Shown here: one piece after another, positions 10,801-22,800 of the stretch
How the letters are laid out: every line of letters starts with the position of its first letter
How positions within the stretch are numbered: position 1 is the first letter of the stretch
Source of the DNA: Diphasiastrum complanatum
Taxonomy: Eukaryota; Streptophyta; Lycopodiopsida; Lycopodiales; Lycopodiaceae
NCBI GenBank assembly: GCA_029204225.1
Contig: CM055099.1
Location: forward strand, 46,748,042-46,812,041
Direction: 5' to 3'
DNA length: 64,000 nucleotides
Translations under genes and position numbers: made by a program
The notes under the pieces: model-generated
The model's input: only the letters and a program-made list of their open reading frames with translations
Database searches by the model: none
Told to the model about the DNA's origin: nothing

Positions 10801-13800
10801 ACGGGATGCAACAACCCTCACTTGACATTTTTGGCAACTGGTTACATACTGGTGGACGTCCTTTTTCATACTGGGCCAGAAAAATTGCCTACGAAGAAGC
10901 TCATAGGTCTTCTGTATGCCTGGGTGTCCCGCGCTAGGATTGTCATGACATTCATATAGGACCTGCTGCCTATAATCCTCTGAATTGGGGACACATACTC
11001 TATCTCTATAGAGCAAGTACTCATCCTGAATGGAATACTGTTTCCATTTGAATCCTTGAGTCAACTGACCCTCAACCACTGGGGTTTGCTTGGGTAATAC
11101 AGGCTCAGAATCCTCAACGTCATCTGACGACGTATACTCGGACTCCTCCTCATCCTCAACGGAAGTTGTCATATTCTTGGATGAACTGGCACCAGCCCCG
11201 GGAACTGGTTCTGGAGTCTGTAACTGTCTGTTCTGGACTGAGTTCCAGATAGTAGAGAAGAATGCATCATGCTGGCATTTCCCTCTCAAGGACTCGAGTA
11301 ACTCATTACGAATCTGAGTAAAACTCAGCTCGTTTGTCATAGGCATTCTTCTAAGGGCATCTGCTACTGTATTGAATTTTCCACGTCTATATCTGATAGA
11401 CATGTCAAACTCTTGCACCAACTCTGCCCAACGAGCTTTCCGACCTCTAAGCTCAGGTTGATTGCAAAGGTATCTGAGACTCTCATGGTCTATCAGGACC
11501 TCAAAGTTGGCACCATACAAATAATGCCTCCAAGTCTTAAGGGCATGGACTATAGAAAAGAGTTCCTTTTCATAGGCACTGTACCTAGTCTGAGCTGGCT
11601 CGAGTTTTTTACTCTCGAACGCAACTGGTCGTCCACCCTGAGTTAGCACAGCACCTACTGCAAAGTCGCTAGCATCTGTTTCGACCACAAATGGCTGATT
11701 GGGGTCGACAACTTTTAAAACTGGTGTTGTAGGTAAGGCTGTTTTGAGAGCATCAAAGCTCTCCTGCTGTGCGGACTCCCAAATGAACTCCTTTCCCTTC
11801 CCCTTAAGGAGATTTTTCATAGGGACTGCTATCTGAGCATATTCCTTGACAAATCGTCTATAATATCCCGCCAGACCAAGAAAGATCTGAAGTTCCAAAA
11901 TATTCTGAGGTCTCAGCCAACTGAGTATGGCTTTAACCTTATTTGGGTCCATCTTCATCCCATCTGAAGAGATAATGTGACCAAAGTATGCTACTTCTTC
12001 AACGAAGAATTCACACTTGGATTGTTTAGCATAGAGCTTATGCTTTCTGAGCAGTCGAAACACCTTTCTGAGGTGTTTTAGATGCTCCTTCCTCGTTTTG
12101 CTGTAAACGAGGATGTCATCTAAAAATACGACTACAAACTTACCCAAGTATGATCTGAGGACATTGTTCATCAAGGTCATAAAGGTAGCTGGAGCATTTG
12201 TGAGCCCAAATGGCATCACCTTAAACTCATAATGACCGTGACGAGTCCTAAAAGTTGTTTTCGAGACATCTTCCGATTTTATACGGACTTGATGATATCC
12301 CGATCTGAGGTCTATTTTGCTGAAAAACTTAGCCCCGTCGAGTTGGTCAAACAACTCGTCTGCCCGAGGCATAGGGTATTTATTCTTAATTGTGACTTTA
12401 TTGAGGGCTCTGTAATCTACGCAAAGACGCATAGACCCCTCTTTCTTTTTCACCAATAGGACTGGTGAGGCCCATGGTGAACTACTGGTCTGAATTTGGC
12501 CTTTCCCAAGATAATGTGTTAACTGCCTAGTTATTTCTTCATCCTCTATTCGGCTGACCCGATACGGAGGTTTCGAAACAGGTGCTGTACCTGGCACTAG
12601 GTTTATTACATGATCTACCTCTCTGCTAGGTGGTAAACCATGTGGCAAATCTTCAAGAAAAACATCTTTAAATTTAGACAATAAAGTTTCTAATTTACTG
12701 ATTTTCTGCTGAATAGAACTGGAAATAGAAACTTCAGGATTAAACTGAAAGTCACATAAGAATACCTGATGGTCTTCGTCTCCGATTAGCTGACAGAGCT
12801 CTGAACTGCAGACCATAGGGCTGTTGGGAACATCATGCTCCCCATGCAACTGGATCTCTCGGCCTTTATGATGAAAGCTGAGGGTGTTCTCCTGATAGTT
12901 TCTGTGGAGGGAAGGTCCTAAACTATAGAGCCAATCTCTCCCGAGAACAATGTCTGTTCGATCCAGGTGCATTATCTGAAAGTTTATTTCATCTTGGTAC
13001 CCCTGAATACCAAGATTTAACTTACTTGCCATAGTTTCCCATATTTTTTTATCTTCACCCTTAGCTAATGAAACTATGTACCTATGCTGACTAGGTACTT
13101 CTGGTAGTTTAAGCTTTTTAACCAGGGTGTAGTTGATGAAATTATGGGTTGCCCCATCATCAACCATGACTCTTACTGACTGGTTACCAACTTTCCCATG
13201 CATACGTACTAGGTCATGCGGCCCAAAGCTGAAGGGTCTCGCTAGCATTGCAGAGGTCAGCTGGCAACAGTGTTCATGATCTTCATGATACACTTTGATC
13301 TCGGAAGCTGCCGAGTCACTGGGGAATCATCTGGTTTTAAGGGTTGTATGAGTGAAGGGCGTTTCTGAGGAGCTTCACCTTTAAATTTATCTTCTTTCTT
13401 TCTTTTTAAAAATTTCTTTTTAAATTGAAAGTCTTTCTGAGGAGGCTGCTCAGAAAGTGGTTGTTGTCTCGCCCTCTTCCTACCTACTGAATCATCATAG
13501 ATTTGAGCATATCTGAGAGCTTGCTCAAGGGTAGTAGGCGAGTTATTTAAAATCTCTAAAATTGCTTCTCGATACTGCAAGTTATATTGGATGAGGAATT
13601 TATCCATTACTGTTCTTTTCCAGGCTTCCCAAGCTCTATCCAGTTCATTTTGTGGTAGAAATTCTCTTAGGAAAGCTTCTTCAAAAGCTTTCCATGACCG
13701 GGGAGTCTGCCCAGTCTCCTGGAGATTTAACCACCACTTATAGGCCATAGGCCCTAAGGAAAGACTGGCCTCAATTGCTTGCAAATGGTCAGGGGTCTGT

Positions 13801-16741
13801 TTAAGAGCATGAATGTTCTTCCATTTACTGAGGAAGGTTTGTAGAATATCTGCATTTCTATCTTTCTCTTCCCCATTAAAAGTACGAGGTTTTAAATCTT
13901 TAAAAACACTGGGGTGAGACCGTAAAGTCTCACCCGAAACTGATGGAAGTGGAGAAGGGGATAACTGAGAAGTGGAGGGAAGGCTTCCTTTCGCGGAACT
14001 CAAAATCAAGTTTTTGAGTTCAGCGAACGAGTCGTCCGCACTGGACTTGAATTGGCTAATGCCAACTTCAGTTCATCCACTTCTGTTACCAATTGGAGAA
14101 ACTGCTCCTTGGTAACCAGTTCGTCGAGTTCTTCGGCGAACTGTTCCTATTCTTCCACTTCCATGGGTTCCTTCCCTTTTCTGTAAGCCAAGGCTTCTGT
14201 TTCAAGTTCGTCGAAGCCTCTCTCCTGGGGTTGATCAGGTCCCTGAGGAGTGGTCATCTTCGGAACTGAAAGAGAGCTACCTTAACTTCTGAAGGAAAAA
14301 AGTCTAAAAGACTGATTTACAACTGTACAAGGGAAAGAAAAGGTGACTTAGCTGTTTCTGAGGACTGTACTTCCAAAGAAAGAATGAAGAGGAACCCTTT
14401 CAGCTCTTTTTCCCAAGATTTCAGACCTGCTATCCCGGAAAATGCCAGTTTGAAGCTTCAAAACGGTGCCAAATTTCCCGGTTCTTTGAGGATAGTAGCT
14501 TGCTGGTCTGATTGCAACTATGAGGCTCCAAAAAACGAGGCAAAGAACTCCAAAAAGTGCCAAACCTTCTGATGTTGATAGCTGCCTATCTTCGCTGGTC
14601 TGATAGCAACCCAACTGGCTCATTTGCTTCTGATTTGAGACCCAAAAAGTATTTCAATTTCTGATTTTGGTGTCTCTCTACCCTTGCTGCCTGGACAGCA
14701 ACCTATTTGCTCCAAAAAACTTTGATTTTAAACCAAAAATGGTTCTGGAAATCAGGAAAGATGTGGGTACTATCAGCGCTGGATCAGCACCAGTCTTCCT
14801 CTTCAAAATGTTGTTCTAATTCCCGAATCTGATGGCAAAAATCAAAGATGAAAGCTGAAACAGCGCTGGACCTACTCTAGAAACTTTTACTAATTTCTAT
14901 CTGACAAGCAAGTAAATCCACCAAGATTTCCTCAGTAGGAGACTGTTCCTACAGTGAGTCTCCTCCTCTATTTCTTTCTGAGAACTTGAAGAAGTTCTGA
15001 GCAATCTAGCTACTTTCTCCACTGCTGAAAACTGAGTTCCCTAGGATGGAGATGGCTCTGATACCAGTGTAATAGATCCTCACACCACAGTAGGACAAAC
15101 ACTAACTGATCCACCCAACCTTGCCTACTCCCTAATATAGAGTAAGCCCCTCCTAGCCCAGTGTGAGGACTGGTAGCATGCTACTGCCAAGTGTCGGTCA
15201 CGTGGCACTAACGTGGCCAACTGCACGTCAGGACCCAACTGGGAGCCCTATCCTGCTGACAGGGTCCCTAGGCTATGGACCGTGCTGGGCACACTGCTCA
15301 CACTGTCTTGCCCTGTTGGTCATGTACGCTGGACATGAACCTGACTGTGGTATCTGACCTATCTGTGTTCTCTAGGGTTCGGCACTGGTTACGAGCTCGT
15401 AACACTACTCAAGTCAATTGCTTATGATTTAGAAATCTCAAATGTCTTGGTGCCGAATTCGTTTATTTTGAAACTTATTCCAGAACAACACCACATTTAG
15501 ATCCTCTTCTAAACCATCACTAAGTTAATGAATTTCCCTTTCCACATAAAGAATCATCAACCTACAAGTAATTGTTTCGAACATTACTTGTCTATATGTC
15601 CATGTTCACTGACTAGTTTAAGTATGTGATATAAACTCAGTACATAGGAACACATAGTAGACCCACAAGATTTAGACATACGTATCCAAAATATTCCACT
15701 ATGATTCAATACATAAACATTTAGTTTGGTAGATTCCTCCCAAAATCTGCATATGAATCTTGCAACTCAGCTACCAAAGAACTCTACTTCTCATGACTAA
15801 ATAACATATCTGGGAAACCTCTGAAGCGAATAATTCCACAACCTCAAGTTTTCCAACCATCAAACTTTTAATAACAAAATTTCTGGAAAATTACAAACAA
15901 ATTTTACAAAATCATACTAGGAAAAATCAGAAAAAAGGATTAGATTAGTCACCTTTTTCAAAATAGTTCAAAATTTGAGCGTATATTTCCCTTAACTTGA
16001 GCTCTGCAGAGGTTACTTTGCATCAAAAGACCAAGACTTTGCCTTTGTGAGCTTTCAGTCTTTGCAGGCTATCAAGACATCATGATGAACCTTCACCGAC
16101 CTAACGGATGACTTAGAACATCAAAGTTGCCTTGGACGAGGGTTGAACCAATGCAAAAGTTGGCCCAAAACACCTCTCTATAGGCTTGAAAATTGATTCA
16201 TTTTGCACAAATGCTAGTGGAATTCTTGCCAAAAAATTTCATGAATTTTGCTTGAGGTTGAAAACCAGAAATCCTAAATACTACAAATTGTTAAAAAGCG
16301 AGACATAATAAATGCTAAATGTAAAATCATAGTTGCAGCGCGATTCTGAATCGTGATCAGAATCGCGATCCTAATTTGCGATTCGGGATTTTCCCAGAAT
16401 TGTGTAGAATCGATTTTTTTTTTTTTTTTTTTGAAATTCTTTTGTGCAATATGGGTATCAGATGAAAGCTCTGATCGAGGGGAATATGATTGTGCCGACT
16501 GTTTCAGGTGCAGGATGGTCCCTTTACGCTAAAGTTGCATCCCATATAAAAAACAACAGAACACATTGGGGCATTCCCAGTGAACATAGCAGGAATCTCC
16601 CTTTTCTCTGATTCTCCCTCTCTCTATCTCTCTCTCTGATCACGATTCACAACAAACGGAACTAAAACCATGCTGAACAAAAACCTAGTTGAATCATTCT
16701 GAACTTTAGCCTTAAATGAAACAATTTTTGACAAAACAACC

Positions 16742-16814
<73 letters not shown>

Positions 16815-19800
16815 AACCATAAATCATAAACCATAAAACCAAAGTTACTGAACTAAAACCACAAAGAACAATACTGAATCATGACAATGTTGTGAATAGG
16901 ATCATCATAATATATAATATCGTTCCACATGGCACCAAAAAGGGGTACAATGATGTTCCATGAACGTAATGAAATCTATATAACTAAGGCTCGTCAGAGT
17001 CATGGTAGGATAAATCATCCGAATCTATGGACTGCAGGTCCCATGGGTCCGCAAATGAACCGGAACTGGAGGGAGCCATATGCCGTGGTGTGGCCCTGGC
17101 TCTGCTGCGTGCTCTGGATCCCCGCCGCATGCCCTGGCTCTAGACCACCCCCCTCCCCCTGCCTCTACCTCTGCCTCTGCCTCTGCCTCTCTCCCCTCCT
17201 CTGGCCCCCATCTGGCTGCCCCCAGCCCTGTGTCTACTCCGTCGTGCCTGTGTGTCAGGTGGCTGTGACCCTACGCCCTGGGATGGCCCTACCCACTGTG
17301 ATGATGCCTGGCCGACGGCTGCCTGTGATGCTCCACTCATGTCTACAAAAAGAGTACTCAGCCCCCCCCTCCTAGAACCTCTAGGTCTCCCCCTAGGCCT
17401 ACGTGCAGGAATGGCTGGCTCCTCCTCTGTCTCTGCATCAGGGTCCACCAGCAGGTCAACCAGGTCATCCCCCTGTGCCTCCGCCCACATCTCCTCGTCC
17501 TCCTCTGTATCTCCCTCAACCCACTCCTCCTCCACATAGTCTGCCCCGAGCATCTCTCCACCCTTCGAGACCTCATCATCTCCCTCCTCAGCCCTCTCCC
17601 TCTGCCTCTCTGTCCTCCTCTGCCGCCGTAAAGCCCGTGCGTCAGCCTGTGCCTGTCTGTAGAGCTCTCTACGGATCTCATCATCCATCTCCTCCTGTGT
17701 GGGTGGTGCCCGAGGAGCAGCAGCTATCGAATCCACCAAGCAAGTGTCAGGGTGTTACGAGCTCGTAACCAGTGTCGAACCCTAGAGAACACAGATAGGT
17801 CAGATACCACAGTCAGGGTCGTGTCCAGCGTACATGACCAACAGGGCAAGACAGTGTGAGTAGTGTGCCCCAGCACGGTCCATAGCCATGGCGGGCCTAA
17901 CACAGCCTAGGGACCCTGTCAGCAGGATAGGGCCCCCAGTTGGGTCCCGACGTGCAGTCGGCCACGTCAGTGCCACGTGGCCGACACTTGGCAGTAGCAT
18001 GCTACCAGTTCTCACACTGGGCTAGGAGGGGCTTACTCTATATCAGGGAGTAGGCAAGGTTGGGTGGATCAGTTAGTGTTTACCCTACTGTGGTGTTAGG
18101 ATCTATTACACTGGTATCAGAGCCATCTCCATCCTAGGGAGTTCAGGAGCAGCAGTAGAGAAAGCTATCAAAAGATAGGAAGTGTTTCTCAGGTTCTCAG
18201 AAAAGATTAGAGGAGGAGAATCACTGTTGGTGCAGCCTTCAAACCCTTGAAATTCACTGAGAATTTATAGTTGTAGGAAGTAGAATTCCTTCTGTAGGTA
18301 AATCGCTGGAAAGGCAGCAATCTATATCAGATTTCAGACATCTGATAGGAGATTTTAGAAAGGATTTAGAGTAGAAACCAGCGAGCAGGTCCATTGCTGT
18401 GGGATCAGACATCTACCTCTGAAATTTCAGAGAAATCCAAGGAAGTTGGAGGGGTTTTCAAGCAAATTTTCTTAGCAGGGCCAGCGCTGGACAGGGAGGT
18501 GAAAAATTGGTTTTTCATCACTGTTTTTGAGAATTTTTCAGTAGTTTGAACATCAAACTAGATTGCCACAGACCAGCGACCTACTACTTGAAGTCAGATC
18601 AGAGTTTCAAGCAAGTTTTGGGCCTTAAATTTTAGAAAATTGGGCCAGACAGGTGGCTGTCCAGCCAGCGAGGGTAGGGAGACACCAAAATCAGAAATTG
18701 AAATACTTTTTGGGTCTCAAATCAGAAGTAAATGAGCCAGTTGGGTTGCAATCAGACCAGCGAGCTACTATCCTCAGAGAACCGGGAAATTTGGCACCGT
18801 TTTGAAGCTTCAAACTGGCATTTTTCGGGACAGCAGGTCTGAAATCTTGGGGAAAAGAGCTGAAAGGGTTCCTCTTCATTCTTTCTTTGGAAGTACAGTC
18901 CTCAGAAACAGCTAAGTCATCTTTTCTTTCCCTTGTACAGTTGTAAATTAGTCTTTTAGACTTTTTTTCCTTAAGAAGTTAAGGTAACTCTCTTTCAGTT
19001 CCGAAGATGACCACTCCTCAGGGACCTGATCAACCCCAGGAGAGAGGCTTCGACGAACTTGAAACAGAAGCCTTGGCTTACAGAAAAGGGAAGGAACCAC
19101 TGGAAGTGGAAGAACAGGAACAGTTCGCCGAAGAACTCGACGAACTGGTTACCAAGGAGCAGTTTCTCCAATTGGTAACAGAAGTGGATGAACTGAAGTT
19201 GGCATTAGTCAATTTCAAGTCCAGTGTGGACGACTCGTTCGCTGAACTCAAAAGCTTGATTTTGAGTTTCGCGAAAGGAAGCCTTCCCTCCACTTCTCAG
19301 TTATCCCCTTCTCCACTTCCATCAGTTTCGGGTGAGACTTTACGGTCTCACCCCAGTGTTTTTAAAGATTTAAAACCTCCTACTTTTAATGGGGAAGAGA
19401 AGGATAGAAATGCAGATATTCTACAAACCTTCCTCAGCAAATGGAAGAACATTCATGCTCTTAAACAGACCCCTGACCATTTGCAAGCAATTGAGGCCAG
19501 TCTTTCTTTAGGGCCTATGGCCTATAAGTGGTGGTTAAATCTCCAGGAGACTGGGCAGACTCCCCGGTCATGGAAAGCTTTTGAAGAAGCTTTCCTAAGA
19601 GAATTTCTACCAGAGAATGAACTTGATAGAGCCTGGGAAGCCTGGGAAAGAACAGTAATGGACAAGTCCCTCATCCAATATATCTCGCAGTATCGAGAGG
19701 CAATTTTAAAGATTAAAAATATGGATGACTATCAGAAAATCAGGGGATTTCTCCGTGGCCTCAAAGATGAATATAAAGTAGAGGTCCAGAGAAACTCGCC

Positions 19801-22800
19801 TACTACCCTTGAGCTCTCAGATATGCTCAAATCTATGATGATTCAGTGGGTAAGAAGAAGGCGAGACAACAGCCACTTTTTGAGCAGCCTTCTCAGAAAT
19901 ACTTTCAATTTAAAAAGAAATTTTTAAAAAGAAAGAAAGAAGACAAATTTAAAAGTGAAGCTCCTCAGAAACGCCTTTCACTCATACAGCCCTTAAAACC
20001 AGATGATTTTGAGAAAGCCAAACAAGAACGTTTGTGCTTTGTGTGTATGGGCAAGGGACACACAGTCAGACAGTGTCCCAAGGGGCCTTTCACTAAAAAA
20101 GATAAGAAAGATAAAAAACAAGTTCATCTTGTTCAGACTGTATGTTTCCCCAGTGACTCGGCAGCTTCTGAGATCAAAGTGTATCATGAAGATCATGAAC
20201 ACTGTTGCCAGCTGACCTCTGCAATGCTAGCGAGACCCTTCAGCTTTGGGCCGCATGACCTAGTACGTATGCATGGGAAAGTTGGTAACCAGTCAGTAAG
20301 AGTCATGGTTGATGATGGGGCAACCCATAATTTCATCAACCACACCCTGGTTAAAAAGCTTAAACTACCAGAAGTACCTAGTCGGCATAGGTACATAGTT
20401 TCATTAGCTAAGGGTGAAGATAAAAAAATATGGGAAACTATGATAAGTAAGTTAAATCTTGGTATTCAGGGGTACCAAGATGACATAAACTTTCAGTTAA
20501 TGCACCTGGATCGAACAGACATTGTTCTTGGGAGAGATTGGCTCTATAGTTTAGGACCTTCCCTCCACAGAAACTATCAGGAGAACACCCTCAGCTTTCA
20601 GCATAAAGGCCGAGAGATCCAGTTGCATGGGGAGCATGATGTTCCGAACAGCCCTATGGTCTGCAGTTCAGAACTCTGTCAGCTAATCGGAAACGAAGAC
20701 CATCAGGTATTCTTATGTGACTTTCAGTTTATTCCTGAAGTTTCTATTTCCAGTTCTATTCAGCAGAAAATCAGTAAATTAGAAACTTTATTGTCTAAAT
20801 TTAAAGATGTTTTTCCTGAAGATTTGCCACATGGTTTACCACCTAGCAGAGAGGTAGATCATGTAATAAACCTAGTACCAGGTACAGCACCTGTTTCTAA
20901 ACCTCCGTATCGGGTCAGCCGAACAGAGGATGAAGAAATAACTAGGCAGTTAACAGACTATCTTGGGAAAGGCCAAATTTAGACCAGTAGTTCACCATGG
21001 GCCTCACCAGTCCTATTGGTGAAAAAGAAAGAGGGGTCTATGCGTCTTTGCGTAGATTACAGAGCCCTCAATAAAGTCACAATTAAGAATAAATAACCTA
21101 TGCCTCGGGCAGACGAGTTGTTTGACCAACTCGACGGGGCTAAGTTTTTCAGCAAAATAGACCTCAGATCGGGATATCATCAAGTCCGTATAAAATCGGA
21201 AGGTGTCTCGAAAACAGCTTTTAGGACTCGTCACGGTCATTATGAGTTTAAGGTGATGCCATTTGGGCTCACAAATGCTCCAGCTACCTTTATGACCTTG
21301 ATGAACAGTGTCCTCAGACCATACTTGGGTAAGTTTGTAGTCGTGTTTCTAGATGACATTTTCGTTTATAGCAAAACGAGGAAGGAGCATCTAAAACACC
21401 TCAGAAAGGTGTTTCGACTGCTCAGAAAGCATAAGCTCTATGCTAAACAATCCAAGTGTGAATTCTTCGTTGAAGAAGTAGCATATTTGGGTCACATTAT
21501 CTCTTCAGATGGGATTAAGATGGACCCAAATAAGGTTAAAGCCATACTCAGTTGGCTGAGACCTCAGAATATTTTGGAACTTCAAATCTTTCTTGGTCTG
21601 GCAGGATATTACAGACGATTTGTCAAGGAATATGCTCAGATAGCGGTCCCTATGACAGATCTCCTTAAGGGGAAGGGAAAGGAGTTCATTTGGGAGTCCG
21701 CGCAGCAGGAGAGCTTTGATGCTCTCAAAACAGCCTTAGCTACAGCACCAGTTTTAAAAGTCGTCGACCCCAATCAGCCATTTGTGGTCGAAACAGATGC
21801 TAGCAACTTTGCAGTAGGTGCTGTGCTAACTCAGGGTGGACGACCAATTGCGTTCGAGAGTAAAAAACTCGAGCCAGCTCAGACTAGGTACAGTGCCTAT
21901 GAAAAGGAACTCTTTTCTATAGTCCATGCCCTTAAGACTTGGAGGCATTATTTGTATGGTGCCAACTTTGAGGTCCTGACAGACCATGAGAGTCTCAGAT
22001 ACCTTTGCAATCAACCTGAGCTTAGAGGTCGGAAAGCTCGTTGGGCAGAGTTGATGCAATAGTTTGACATGTCTATCAGATATAGGCGTGGAAAATTCAA
22101 TACAGTAGCAGATGCCCTTAGCAGAATGCCTATGATAAACGAGCTGAGTTTTACTCAGATTCGTAATGAGTTACTCGAGTCCTTGAGAGGGAAATGCCAG
22201 CATGATGCATTCTTCTCTATTATCTGGAACTCAGTCCAGAACAGACAGTTACAGACTCCAGAACCAGTTCCCGGGGTTGGTGCCAGTTCATCCAAGAATA
22301 CGGCAGCTTCCGTTGAGGATGATGATGAGTCCGAGTATACGTCGTCAGATGACATTGAGGATTCTGAGCCTGTATTACCCAAGCAAACCCCAGTGGTTGA
22401 GGGTCAGTTGACTCAAGGATTCAAATGGAAACAGTATTCCATTCAGGATGAGTACTTGCTCTATAGAGATAGAGTATGTGTCCCCAATTCAGAGGATTAT
22501 AGGCAGCAGGTCCTATATGAATGTCATAACAATCCTAGCGCGGGACACCCAGGCATACAGAAGACCTATGAGCTTCTTCGTAGGCAATTTTTCTGGCCCA
22601 GTATGAAAAAGGACGTCCACCAGTATGTAACCAGTTGCCAGAAATGTCAAGTAAATAAAGCAGAGCGTTTAAAGGCAGGAGGGTTGTTGCATCTCTTAGA
22701 AATACCAGCTGGTAAATGGGAGAGTATCTCCATGGATTTTATAGTAGGCCTGCCTAAAACCCAAAAGGGTAATGACGCTATATGGGTCACAGTTGACCGT

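Larger units (their letters stand above)
9358..15409 (-). mobile_element. Ty3/gypsy chromovirus with both LTRs and CTACT target duplication
   Basis: A full-length insertion, 9363-15404, flanked by CTACT at 9358-9362 and 15405-15409. LTRs are 9363-9719 and 15068-15404. On the minus strand the order is LTR, one base, primer site TGGTATCAGAGCC (15066-15054), gag from 14257, protease, RT, RNase H, integrase with chromodomain, a polypurine tract (9736-9720, CTTAAGGGGGAGGGAG) and the second LTR. Order and chromodomain define a chromovirus. It is dead: gag has a stop and a frameshift, the zinc knuckle is deleted, and integrase is broken by small deletions. It lies in intron sequence of the host gene in the opposite orientation. 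A related copy lies at 17753-23117. Confidence 0.92.

Noticed and set aside
10468-12459. Plus-strand ORFs across the minus-strand chromovirus
   Set aside because: All lie on the antisense of the pol ORF whose motifs are unmistakable; identical shadows occur on the minus strand of the plus copy (21013-22382).
16624-16842. ORF with an Arg-Glu dipeptide repeat
   Set aside because: It is only the (CT)n microsatellite read on the minus strand; the same applies to the ORFs at 57118-57372 and 58113-58523 and to the Leu-Ser ORFs at 24014-24253 and 57902-58321.
16929-17768. Plus-strand Pro/Ser-rich ORFs in the GC-rich block
   Set aside because: They are shadows of the minus-strand Arg-Gly and acidic tail; only the minus frame matches the module order of the second relic.
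18112-18124. TGGTATCAGAGCC sites as parts of tRNA genes
   Set aside because: They are primer-binding sites directly after LTR ends; no cloverleaf sequence surrounds them here or at 15054, 27758 and 41958.
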